In this document: piece after piece, positions 39,982 through 47,822 of the stretch
Layout of the letters: each line of letters opens with the position of its first letter
Position numbering within the stretch: position 1 is the stretch's first letter
From: Bacillota bacterium
GTDB lineage: Bacteria > Bacillota > SHA-98 > UBA4971
Assembly (NCBI GenBank): GCA_012516125.1
Contig: JAAYXB010000090.1
Location: 90,815-154,814, forward strand
Direction: 5' to 3'
DNA: 64,000 nt
Translations under genes and position numbers: made by a program
The notes under the pieces: generated by a model
The model's input: the letters and a program-made list of their open reading frames with translations, nothing else
Databases searched by the model: none
Told to the model about the DNA's origin: nothing

Positions 39982-41275
39982 CAGCTATCACCTTCTGCTT
40001 CTTGAGGTGCTCGACGAACGCTCTGACGACCTCCGGGTCAAACTGCTTGCCGGACCCCGCAAGCAGTCGCCTCACGGCCTCCTCGGGAGGATACCCGCGT
40101 CGGTATGGCCTGTCTGAAGTCATGGCATCGTAGGCGTCGGCCACCGTCAGGATTCGCGCGTGGAAAGGGATGTCCTGCTCGGTAAGGCCATTCGGGTAAC
40201 CATGTCCGTCAAGACGCTCGTGGTGACATCGTATCGTTGCCGCGACATCCCTCAAGAAGCTGATCTCGGACAGGATCCTCGCGCCCGTGACCGGATGCTG
40301 CTGGATTCTCTGGAACTCGTCCGTCCTGAGCTGGCCGGACTTGCAAAGGAGCTCATCAGGGACGCCGATCTTGCCGATGTCATGGAGTAGCCCCGTGTAC
40401 TCGACCTTCTCGACCTCGCTCTCGGGCATGCGCAGCTGACGCGCGATCGCTGCGGAGTAAACCGCCACCCGGTCCGAATGCCCCCGCGTGTACTTATCCT
40501 TCGCCTCCAGCGCGGCCGCTAGTCCGCGAACCGTGCCCGCATATAGCTCCCGCATTTTCATGTATTCTTGGAAAGAATAGCGGGCGAGAAGGAGGGGGAT
40601 GAAGAAGAGAGTGGTGCCCAGCATCCCTATGTAAGGGTACGCGGCGCCGATCAGGAAACCAAGGGGAGCGAGAGCAAGATAATTACGCGCCGTCGTCTGT
40701 ATATTGGCGGACCATAAGACGCGAAAGAGCAGCCCTTGCGAGAGCGCCATGACCCCCGTGACTAGGGACGCATTGACCAAGAAGTAAGCCACAGCCGCTG
40801 CGAACACCGGCAGCGCATCTTCAGGAAGATGGGGAAAACCCGTGTGTCCGCCCGCCCAGACGTACAGGAGCCCTGACAAACCCACCGTTACTACTGTCTG
40901 CGAGAGGTTAAACACAAGCTTTAGAATACCGGCACGTCTGCGAATTGCATTCGCCGCACCGTCTATTGCACCGATCCACGCTGCGGCAGGTCCGCACACA
41001 AGCACAGCAGCGAAGTTGGTCGCGAAGCTAACGGACACTGCCCCTCCCCGCGGCAACGGCACCGGGACAGCCTCAGCGAACAGTGTCAGCATAGCGAAAA
41101 AGGCAAGCGTGCTCAACGATGCGCTTCTTAGGAAAGCGCTTATACTCAGAAGCACAACCACAGCGGCGACTACGGTCGCGCTAACGTACATAAGTACCAG
41201 CTTCTGCTGGGCCCGTTCGGGGCTACTCTGGTTCACGGGCGCGCTCACTCCGGATCTCACCCCACCAGTAGACAT
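39971..41275 (-). CDS. Membrane-bound HD-GYP domain phosphodiesterase
   Basis: 434 aa. The N-terminal ~240 residues form six to seven membrane helices of a MASE-like sensor region. A short linker (RELYAGTVRGLAAALEAKDKYTRGHSDRVAVYS) leads into the HD-GYP domain with HDIGKIGVPDELL, the HHERLDGHGYPNGL loop (GYP motif present) and ADAYDAMTSDRPYR. HD-GYP enzymes hydrolyse cyclic dinucleotides, mostly c-di-GMP; the metal-binding HD pair is intact. Co-transcription with DUF5317 is likely. Confidence 0.93.
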   Translation of the reverse strand: MSTGGVRSGVSAPVNQSSPERAQQKLVLMYVSATVVAAVVVLLSISAFLRSASLSTLAFFAMLTLFAEAVPVPLPRGGAVSVSFATNFAAVLVCGPAAAWIGAIDGAANAIRRRAGILKLVFNLSQTVVTVGLSGLLYVWAGGHTGFPHLPEDALPVFAAAVAYFLVNASLVTGVMALSQGLLFRVLWSANIQTTARNYLALAPLGFLIGAAYPYIGMLGTTLFFIPLLLARYSFQEYMKMRELYAGTVRGLAAALEAKDKYTRGHSDRVAVYSAAIARQLRMPESEVEKVEYTGLLHDIGKIGVPDELLCKSGQLRTDEFQRIQQHPVTGARILSEISFLRDVAATIRCHHERLDGHGYPNGLTEQDIPFHARILTVADAYDAMTSDRPYRRGYPPEEAVRRLLAGSGKQFDPEVVRAFVEHLKKQKVIADAS

Positions 41276-41348
41276 AGGAACCCCCGCCCGGAAGAGGCGC
41301 TTCGATGGCTTACTGGTAAACTAGGCAGTGAAGACTAGCCAGCATCGC

Positions 41349-41423
41349 CTACCAGAAATAGGTTCCGCCTCCCGCCAAAACCAACGCCACGAGTGCAAGG
41401 ATCGCCTTCACGATGTTCTTCAT
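41349..41423 (-). CDS. Possible 24-aa single-helix membrane peptide
   Basis: A short ORF encoding MKNIVKAILALVALVLAGGGTYFW, with a Lys-flanked hydrophobic helix and a GGAAGG just upstream of the ATG. It lies in the 386-bp gap before the HD-GYP gene, on the same strand. Similar tiny membrane peptides are easily missed. Nothing beyond length, RBS and hydrophobicity supports it. The remaining gap (41424-41661) has GC-rich dyads but no recognised element. Confidence 0.35.
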   Translation of the reverse strand: MKNIVKAILALVALVLAGGGTYFW

Positions 41424-41661
41424 TTGCCTTCCAGCCTCCATTCGCATTTGTGAAATGCCGGGCTAGACTGGCCCGGAGAACTCAGATCGGGACCTGCTCT
41501 CCGCTCAAGGCGTTGTTTCAGGCCGCTTTGCCGCTCCGGGAGTTACACGGTAACCCACGATAGCGGCCTGTTGGCGGTTCTCCGGCGGGGGGTTCCAAGA
41601 CCGACAACGATGTTCAGTTCTCGCCGTGGGCGCGCTGTCCTGAGAAGCGACTTCTCGGGAG

Positions 41662-42663
41662 CTACCCGATGTCCTCCTCGTAGAACTCCTCCCCTCCGTA
41701 TGTGAGGGTCACACACCTGTTCACGGCGTGAAGAAGAGCTCTTATCACCGCCTCCTCTTCGCTTCTTGTCACGTATGACGCGCCGGTGGAGGGCACATCG
41801 CCCCACGGCGACCCGATAGTAGCAAGCACCACTGCGGTTTCCCTGCCGGACAGCCGGCACAACTGTATGTCGTCAACGGAGAGGCCGACCAGCCCTCCGA
41901 ACGCCTTGTCGAGGGCTTTAAGTGCTGCAGCCGCCGGCACTTTGAATCTGTTGTCGTCGTTCGGAAGATCGTCGTCCTCGCCTACGAAGGTTCTCGGGCC
42001 GTACGACAGCTCAACCATGGCGTGTATCCGGTCGGGATACACGTTAACCCCAAGGCGATTCATCCCTATCCGAGGCTCGGGCCGCAGCTCTTCTTCGCCA
42101 CCCTCACGCGACGGCCCTCCCCTTCGCGGCTTCTCCGCGTCCCCAGGTGCCGTGCTTTTCCCGGATACCACCCTGTATCTCTTCACCACGGGTGCCCCAA
42201 TACCGGGACTTGCCGGAGTTGCGTCGTCCTGCATCCCGCCGCCGTCGCTCCCGGACGTAGACGACGGGCCCTCGCGCGTGCCACCAGCGTGCTCCGGAGT
42301 TTGCCCAGAAGCAGCTACGACTGTCTCCACCACGGCCATCCCGTCAGGCCGCTCTGTCAGGGTCTTCTTCTGTTTTGAAGCTCTCGCTGCGCCACCGCGC
42401 TCCCTCGTTACGCTGATCGCCTCCGAGGGCAGCCTGTGGCCGAGGTGCGCTGTACACGCCGACTCGACGTCTCGAACGATTCGTCGGGATTGAACTCCCT
42501 TCTCCACCAGTATGTCGATGGCGGTCACCTGGCCGTCAGGACCGCAATTGACGCTGACAGACACGACCCCCGATATCTGTCTTATGGCCGCCTCGAGCGC
42601 AGCCGCCTGCTCCGGAATGCGTCCGGCGCCACGTTCCTGACGCGTCCCTTTTCGGGGTGCCAT
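41662..42663 (-). CDS. Uncharacterised two-domain conserved protein
   Basis: 333 aa, ATG with AAGGGAG 9 nt upstream. The N-terminal ~70 residues form an alpha/beta domain (LEAAIRQISGVVSVSVNCGPDGQVTAIDILVEKG, RRIVRDVESACTAHLG), a pattern I have met in unannotated Bacillota/Actinobacteria proteins. A ~100-residue disordered, charged linker follows. The C-terminal ~120-residue domain (VPAAAALKALDKAFGG, VLATIGSPWGDVPSTGASYVTRSEEEAVIRALLHAVNRC) resembles a second small alpha/beta domain of the same architecture. No catalytic motif is evident. Function not assignable. Confidence 0.75.
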   Translation of the reverse strand: MAPRKGTRQERGAGRIPEQAAALEAAIRQISGVVSVSVNCGPDGQVTAIDILVEKGVQSRRIVRDVESACTAHLGHRLPSEAISVTRERGGAARASKQKKTLTERPDGMAVVETVVAASGQTPEHAGGTREGPSSTSGSDGGGMQDDATPASPGIGAPVVKRYRVVSGKSTAPGDAEKPRRGGPSREGGEEELRPEPRIGMNRLGVNVYPDRIHAMVELSYGPRTFVGEDDDLPNDDNRFKVPAAAALKALDKAFGGLVGLSVDDIQLCRLSGRETAVVLATIGSPWGDVPSTGASYVTRSEEEAVIRALLHAVNRCVTLTYGGEEFYEEDIG

Positions 42664-42700
42664 AGAATTGGCTCCCTTGCTTTCAACTTTATGCGAACAG

Positions 42701-43876
42701 TTAACCTATTCTACCTCGTAGTGGGGAATCCTGCCGAAGCCCCGGGTCGTGCCCGCTTTTTTGTCGGAGGACAGCAGAATCAACTAGCGCTCGCAACCCG
42801 CCCGACACCAGGCAATGCCCTCCCAGGACCACGGGGATCTCAGCATCAAGAACACAGCCCGTGAACTCGCGCGCTACGTGGTTCCTGACATCTCCGGGAC
42901 GCAGCAGGTCGGAGCTGAACCTGTCCCTCGCAGGGAGGCTCAGGCCGAGGTGGTGGAAGAGTACTCTTGAGTCCACGAAGGTCGCGTCTGTCACTCTTTC
43001 GAGCGCCTTCACGAAAGCTGCGAAGCCCACTTGCTCGATTAGGCATCCGATCAGGGACACAACCTGTCTGCGGTGCTGCCTTCCAAGGGCCTTCATGCCC
43101 CGTTCCTCGGAGAATACCCTTGTTCTGCACTTGAGGTGCTGATTCACGTACATCACTGCGCCCGGGCTGACCCGGCCGATGATAGCAATCTCCGCGAGAT
43201 GAGTCGCCAGCGCGTCTCGCGCCATGAGAAGGCGCCCGCGCGCAGGCTCCAGGTCAAGGCTGCCGATAACCGCCCGCGCGTGGGGCCCCGCGGCTGGGTG
43301 AAGGCCGAGCACCATCACGTCTGCGGGCGTGTCCACGTCGAACGTCGCCCCCACTGTCTCGTCCATCCGCGTCACCGGCAGCACGGACGACAGGGCCATG
43401 GCGAGCGCGTTGTCGGACGGCGGCAGGTCCGCCGCAAGGTGCAGGATCGCGTCCGCAGGTGTGAACCCCACGATGTCACTGGAGAAAACGTTGTTGGCAA
43501 CAACGAGCGCGTCTGCGCCGGCAAGGGCCCGCGCCACCCTCGAAACCTCGTCTGCCCCGAGGAGCGACCCCGAGGCGCCGCCCATGTAGAGCACGGCCTT
43601 CAGGCTGTGCCGCCTGACAACCTCGGCAAGCTGCTCGCCGAAATGAAACCGGCCGCGCGCCGGCACCAGCTCGATCTCGATCTTGGCCCCTGCGCGCGCG
43701 GCCCTGGAAGCAAGATCTTCATAGGTTGTATAGAGCAGGATCTGGTCGAGTTCTTGGAGGCCCGCGAATTTCGCGAGGTTGTCGAGGACCACGGCCTTCC
43801 TCACGGCCACCACAAGCTCCTCAACCTCACTCTGGGGCCTGCCGCCCTCGAACACGACCAGCGTCACCTTGCTCAC
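42701..43876 (-). CDS. Uncharacterised protein, possible nucleotidyltransferase-like fold
   Basis: 391 aa from GTG (VSKVTLVVFEGG), GGAGAG upstream. The N-terminal half has a Rossmann-like pattern (AVLYMGGASGSLLGADEV, ALVVANNVFSSDIVGF, then VTRMDETVGATFDVDTPADVMVLGLHPAAGPHA). This vaguely recalls MobA/CofC-type nucleotidyltransferases with an acidic DVDTPAD element. The C-terminal third is helical (VVSLIGCLIEQVGFAAFVKALERV). It is probably co-oriented and co-expressed with its neighbour at 41662. The assignment is tentative. Confidence 0.6.
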   Translation of the reverse strand: MSKVTLVVFEGGRPQSEVEELVVAVRKAVVLDNLAKFAGLQELDQILLYTTYEDLASRAARAGAKIEIELVPARGRFHFGEQLAEVVRRHSLKAVLYMGGASGSLLGADEVSRVARALAGADALVVANNVFSSDIVGFTPADAILHLAADLPPSDNALAMALSSVLPVTRMDETVGATFDVDTPADVMVLGLHPAAGPHARAVIGSLDLEPARGRLLMARDALATHLAEIAIIGRVSPGAVMYVNQHLKCRTRVFSEERGMKALGRQHRRQVVSLIGCLIEQVGFAAFVKALERVTDATFVDSRVLFHHLGLSLPARDRFSSDLLRPGDVRNHVAREFTGCVLDAEIPVVLGGHCLVSGGLRALVDSAVLRQKSGHDPGLRQDSPLRGRIG

Positions 43877-43985
43877 CGCATCACTCTCCGATACCCAGCA
43901 CAGCCCTCAAGTCTCGGCAAGGCCGGGCAGACCCCGGCGAGCCCATGCGAAACTCAACCAGCACAACCGGCATTAGCATCGGACC

Positions 43986-44534
43986 TTAGAACTCCGGCTC
44001 GATGAGGCCGTAGTTCCCATCCTTGCGCCGGTAGACCACGTTGACTTCCTCGGTTTCGGCGTTGGAGAACACGTAGAAGTCATGGCCGAGAAGCTCCATC
44101 TGCATCACGGCTTCCTGAACCGACATCGGCTTCATGGCGAACCGCTTCGTCCTGACGATGCGAGCCTCCTCCTCAACTTCCTCGGCAGCCTCCGGCCCCT
44201 CAGGGGTGAACGCCGCCTCTACAAGATGCGTCCCAATCTGGCGCAGGCGCCGGTTGATCCGCGTCTTGTACTTGCGTATTTGCCTCTCGATTTTGTCAAC
44301 GGCCCCGTCCACCGATGCGTACATGTCGCCTGTTTTCTCCTCGCCGCGCAGGAGCAGGCCGTTTATCTGCATTGTGACCTCCACGATGTGAAGCCCCTTC
44401 TCGATGCCCATGGTCACCTGGGCGTCGATCATGTCGCCTTCGAAGAACCGCTGGATCTTGCTGACTTTCTTCTCGGCGTAATCCCGGAGAGCTTTCGTCA
44501 CTTCTATGTTCTTGCCTTTGATGGTAATCTCCAT
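43986..44534 (-). CDS. hpf: Ribosome hibernation promoting factor, long form
   Basis: 182 aa from MEITIKGKNIEVTKALRDYAEKK (AGGAGC upstream). The N-terminal S30AE domain occupies residues 1-100. A flexible acidic linker is followed by the C-terminal dimerisation domain (VRTKRFAMKPMSVQEAVMQMELLGHDFYVFSNAETEEVNVVYRRKDGNYGLIEP). Long HPF dimerises 70S ribosomes into hibernating 100S particles in stationary phase. A TATAAT at 44579-44584 lies about 45 bp upstream without a clear -35. In B. subtilis hpf directly precedes secA; here 5 kb separates them. Confidence 0.96.
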   Translation of the reverse strand: MEITIKGKNIEVTKALRDYAEKKVSKIQRFFEGDMIDAQVTMGIEKGLHIVEVTMQINGLLLRGEEKTGDMYASVDGAVDKIERQIRKYKTRINRRLRQIGTHLVEAAFTPEGPEAAEEVEEEARIVRTKRFAMKPMSVQEAVMQMELLGHDFYVFSNAETEEVNVVYRRKDGNYGLIEPEF

Positions 44535-44689
44535 CCCGATCAGCTCCTTTCCGGATCGTGAGAGTAAGGCTTCCACGTATTATATTCCCCCTCGCCGGGG
44601 GAAATCCTGCTCTGTCGCCTGTCACGGCGCGGCCCGACCGTTTCCGACCGGGTCTGGCCCAACCCGAACCGGCCTTGAGTCACACTGGT

Positions 44690-44780
44690 TCGGCTGCGCT
44701 CGGCGGGTCCCAGCTTGGCCGGGCCCAGCTCGGCGGACCCAGTCCGGCGGGACCCAGCCGGACTCGGCCCGGTTCCGGCA
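44690..44780. repeat. Degenerate ~15-bp GC-rich tandem repeat
   Basis: About five imperfect units of the type CGGCGGGACCCAGCY between hpf and the ABC permease gene. This is local simple-sequence expansion; no coding frame is favoured. Confidence 0.5.
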
Positions 44781-44815
44781 GACAGGCCGGGCCAGTTGCC
44801 GCAGCGGCCGGTGAA

Positions 44816-45559
44816 TCACCCGGGCACGTGGAGCTTTCTTTCGGTAACCGTCACGAGCCGCGAGATGGTCAGAGTCATGATAAGGTACATGAGGGCCACC
44901 ATCATCCATATCTCGAAGGGCCGGAACGTGCGGCCGATCACTATCTGGCCCTTCCTCACCAGTTCCTCCATGGCTATCACCGACACCAGGGACGAGTCCT
45001 TGAGCAGGGCGATGAACTCGTTCCCGAGGGGAGGCACTATGCGCCTGAATGCCTGTGGCAGGATCACATACCTCATGGCCTGCACGTAGGTCATCCCGAG
45101 TGCCCTCGCAGCCTCCATCTGCCCCCTGTGGATGGACTGTATCCCGGCACGGACTATCTCGGCCACGTACGCGCCGCTGTTTATGCTCATGGCAGAGATC
45201 GCAGCGACGTATGGAGGCACCGGGAACCCCAGCACCTGCGGAAGCCCCATGTAGATGATGAATATCTGCACGAGGAGGGGAGTGCCGCGAAGGAAGTCCA
45301 CGTACGCGGCGGCGAGGTATGAGACCAGCTTCGCCCTGGATATCCTGGCGATTCCAACGAAGGTCCCGATAATGATTCCGAACGCGATGGAGATAGTCGT
45401 CAGACGCAACGTCATCCAGGCCCCCAGCAGGAGGAAGGGAAGCGACCTCTCGATCACGTCCCACCTGAATCCGGGCAGTAAGTCGGAAAGAAATGAGAAG
45501 GCAGCGTTCAACTCTCTCCACTCCCACTTTCTTGTTCTATCTCGGGCTGCCTCGTTCAC
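44816..45559 (-). CDS. Polar amino-acid ABC transporter permease (HisM/GlnP family)
   Basis: 247 aa, GTG start. Five membrane helices and the EAA-type coupling loop (MEAARALGMTYVQAMRYVILPQAFRRIVPPLGNEFIALLKDSSLVSVIA) define the His/Glu/Gln/polar amino-acid permease family. The N terminus reads GAWMTLRLTTISIAFGIIIGTFVGIAR. It should pair with the binding protein ~310 bp upstream on the same strand. No ATP-binding subunit is encoded in the window, so the ATPase must be elsewhere. The intervening 45560-45869 shows no gene. Confidence 0.94.
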   Translation of the reverse strand: MNEAARDRTRKWEWRELNAAFSFLSDLLPGFRWDVIERSLPFLLLGAWMTLRLTTISIAFGIIIGTFVGIARISRAKLVSYLAAAYVDFLRGTPLLVQIFIIYMGLPQVLGFPVPPYVAAISAMSINSGAYVAEIVRAGIQSIHRGQMEAARALGMTYVQAMRYVILPQAFRRIVPPLGNEFIALLKDSSLVSVIAMEELVRKGQIVIGRTFRPFEIWMMVALMYLIMTLTISRLVTVTERKLHVPG

Positions 45560-45869
45560 CCGGAGTCCTCAAGGCCCCGACGGCGCCCCCGGGCCCCCCT
45601 GGCCCGCGTGCCCCGGCGGATCTCAAGTTCTCAGCCTGCTCTAGCCGGGTTTTCCGCCCATTGTAGCCCACATTATGGCCCACTATAACAAGGAGGCGTA
45701 ACACCACCGCGGCGCCACCGGGACGGTGCCGCTCGGCTGTGTTACGCTCGACCCCTGGTTATCCTGCGTTTTTCGATTACGCCTCTTGCGCTTTCTGCGT
45801 TTCGGTCCCACATCGGACCTGCGTCATGCCACCCTGCGGCGATCGCGGCGCCGGCTAGTTCCTGCCGGA

Positions 45870-46661
45870 TTATTCACCGAAGTACTTTGCGTAGATCTCG
45901 TCGTATTTCCCTGTGCTCTTCAGCGTGGCAAGAGCCTTGTTGATGTTCTTGAGGAGATCTTCCCTGTCTTTGCGCATCGCAATCCCGTAGTACTCCACGG
46001 TAAATGGAGCCCCCACTATCTTGAGCGAGTCGTCGTTCTTGACAGCATCCGCGGCGACCGCGATGTCCATTATGCACGCATCCACTGCGCCGTTCTTAAG
46101 CTCCAGGAACGCGTCGGGCGCCAGGTTGAACCTCTTGACTTCGCCGATGCCTTCGATCTTGGAAGCCGCGAAATCGCCGGTTGTATTGATCTGCACGGAG
46201 ACCTTCTTGCCCTTGAGGTCGGAAGGCTGGGTTATGCCCTCGGTGTCCTTGCGCACCACGATAACCTGGCCGGCGGTGAAGTACGGATCTGAGAAATTGA
46301 CGCTTTGGGCGCGCTCGTCAGTGATGGTCATGGCCGACACGATGACATCGTAGTTGCCGTTGAGAAGACCCGGCAGTATGCCGTCCCACGCTGTGTTGAT
46401 GATCTCAGCCTTCATGCCCATCTGCTCTGCGATCGCTTGAATGAGCTCTATGTCGAAGCCTTTGAACTCCCCAGTCTGCTCATCCTGCCACTCGAAAGGC
46501 GGAAATGCCACGTCACAACCTACCTTGAGGACTGGGACTTCCTCTTGGGTCTCGGGCCCAGGCGCAGCTGCTTGCTCCGGTGCCTTCTTCAGAGCAAGGG
46601 CCACGGCCAGCACGAGGATGATGGCGATGCCAATGATAAGTAAGAGGCCGGACTTCTTCAT
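45870..46661 (-). CDS. Polar amino-acid ABC transporter substrate-binding protein
   Basis: 263 aa with AAGGAGG upstream of the ATG. N-terminal hydrophobic anchor (LLLIIGIAIILVLAVALAL) without a lipobox Cys, so it is probably a membrane-tethered or signal-peptide form. The SBP_bac_3 fold is clear: VLKVGCDVAFPPFEWQDEQTGEFKGFDIELIQAIAE, YDVIVSAMTITDERAQSVNFSDPYFTAGQVIVV, and the C-terminal DEIYAKYFGE. The Arg in the ITDERAQ segment binds the ligand alpha-carboxylate. It is probably specific for a polar or aromatic amino acid. Confidence 0.94.
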   Translation of the reverse strand: MKKSGLLLIIGIAIILVLAVALALKKAPEQAAAPGPETQEEVPVLKVGCDVAFPPFEWQDEQTGEFKGFDIELIQAIAEQMGMKAEIINTAWDGILPGLLNGNYDVIVSAMTITDERAQSVNFSDPYFTAGQVIVVRKDTEGITQPSDLKGKKVSVQINTTGDFAASKIEGIGEVKRFNLAPDAFLELKNGAVDACIMDIAVAADAVKNDDSLKIVGAPFTVEYYGIAMRKDREDLLKNINKALATLKSTGKYDEIYAKYFGE

Positions 46662-46703
46662 CTCTGCTCTACACCCTCCTTAAAGTTCCAGGTTTCTAGT
46701 CCG

Positions 46704-46732
46704 ATTATATTGCACGGGACAATCTGTAGCAA
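46704..46732 (-). promoter_or_regulatory. Sigma-A promoter of the amino-acid binding-protein gene
   Basis: On the minus strand TTGCTA (46727-46732), a 17-bp spacer and a perfect TATAAT (46704-46709), about 43 bp upstream of the ATG. Confidence 0.7.
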
Positions 46733-46915
46733 GTACAGGTTTCCACCCGCTTACGTGAATCCCGCCTGGTCGGCAGAGCGCGAGTGGAATCTGAGCCGGA
46801 ATACGTCTGTACCATCGCCCCCATCACTCGCTGAGTGCCGCAGCGGCCCGGGGTGCCCGCATAACAAGGCGCGCCCCCATGACAAGGCGTCCGACAACGA
46901 CAAAGCGCACGACAC

Positions 46916-46943
46916 AAAGAAAAGCGCGGCCTTGCGGCCGCGC
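46916..46943 (-). terminator. Intrinsic terminator downstream of the zinc-ribbon gene
   Basis: On the minus strand GCGCGGCC-GCAA-GGCCGCGC is followed by TTTTCTTT, a good stem plus U-rich tail, ~100 bp after the zinc-ribbon gene stop. Confidence 0.7.
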
Positions 46944-47040
46944 CTCTTTCGGATGGCATCGCTTGAATGCCGCGGACGACGCCGTCCGACTCACCGGTCT
47001 TGTCAACCCGTTATCAACCTGTTGTCAACCTGCCAGTGGA

Positions 47041-47331
47041 TCAAGCGCCCCGGTAAGCCCTGTGGGCCTCGAAGCACTCCCGGCAGTATACCGGCCGGTC
47101 CTCGCGGGGCTTGAACGGGACCTGAGCTTCCTTGCCGCAGGACGAGCAGATGACCGTGTATGTCTCCCTCGGGCCGTCGTTACGCTGGCGCTTGCGGGCC
47201 GCACGGCAGTCCTTGCAGCGCACGGGTTCGTGCTCGAACCCCTTCTCTGCGTAAAACTCCTGCTCACCTGCGGTGAAGATGAACTCCGCACCACAGTCGC
47301 GACACGTTAACACCTTGTCCTTGAACTCCAT
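47041..47331 (-). CDS. Small zinc-ribbon protein (CxxC-CxxC type)
   Basis: 96 aa from MEFKDKVLTCRDCG. Two zinc sites are visible: TCRDCG...CKDCR in the N-terminal half and CSSCGKEAQVPF...PVYCRECF in the C-terminal half. The segment EFIFTAGEQEFYAEKGFEHEPVRCKDCR is the classic zinc-ribbon element of small bacterial proteins found as the last domain of cold-shock-like or regulatory proteins. A nucleic-acid or protein-binding adaptor role is inferred; no catalytic motif. Monocistronic, with its own terminator. Confidence 0.88.
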   Translation of the reverse strand: MEFKDKVLTCRDCGAEFIFTAGEQEFYAEKGFEHEPVRCKDCRAARKRQRNDGPRETYTVICSSCGKEAQVPFKPREDRPVYCRECFEAHRAYRGA

Positions 47332-47822
47332 GCTGGATAAATCCCCTCGCTTTGTGGTAATGACACCCCTGCTCAGATAACCCGTTGTACCCCGGCGCAC
47401 TTCTCTCGTCTAATTGCGCCCCTGGCCCGCGGCTGGCCTTGAGTATACAGGAAGGACCTGAACAAGTTGGGCTCGAATCCATTCTATCCGCCCGCACACA
47501 TAAATGCAAGTAAATTTGCAATTTCCTCTCCGCATCCCCGGGGGGTACCGCCCGCAGCGAAGATGGGATGCATTTCCAGAAAACTAAATCGGCTGCGCGG
47601 GAGGACTTTCGGGGAGTATGGCGAAATGGAGAAGATCAAACCCGCCAGGGTCAGGCGGGCAAAACCAATCAGCGATGTCCCCGGTTCTGCACTACGGGCG
47701 GCGGGCGGTCAAAGCGCCGCCCGGTAGTCGAAGTCGGTGAGGTCCTCGAAGGCCCCGTCCATCCTCGTGTCAGCCAACACCGCTGCGCCCTGCCCGTCTC
47801 TCCCTCGCCTTGCGCCCCACCT
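47332..47822. other. 491-bp gene-free stretch upstream of the zinc-ribbon gene and downstream of the P-type ATPase
   Basis: No supported gene. It contains a small dyad CCCGCC..GGCGGG (47645-47664) followed on the minus strand by TTTGATC, which may serve as a weak ATPase terminator, and an A/T-richer patch around 47500-47525 that could hold the zinc-ribbon promoter. A TTCGAATCC resembling a tRNA T-loop at 47474 is not part of a cloverleaf. Confidence 0.5.

Noticed and set aside
41430..41661. c-di-GMP (GEMM) riboswitch upstream of the HD-GYP gene
   Set aside because: A GGCAAAGC..GGCCTGAAAC segment and a GGGTTACCG are present, but in the wrong order and without the GGGACGCAAAGCC core.
47465..47500. 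tRNA gene suggested by a GCTCGAATCC T-loop-like string
   Set aside because: No acceptor, D or anticodon arms can be drawn around it.
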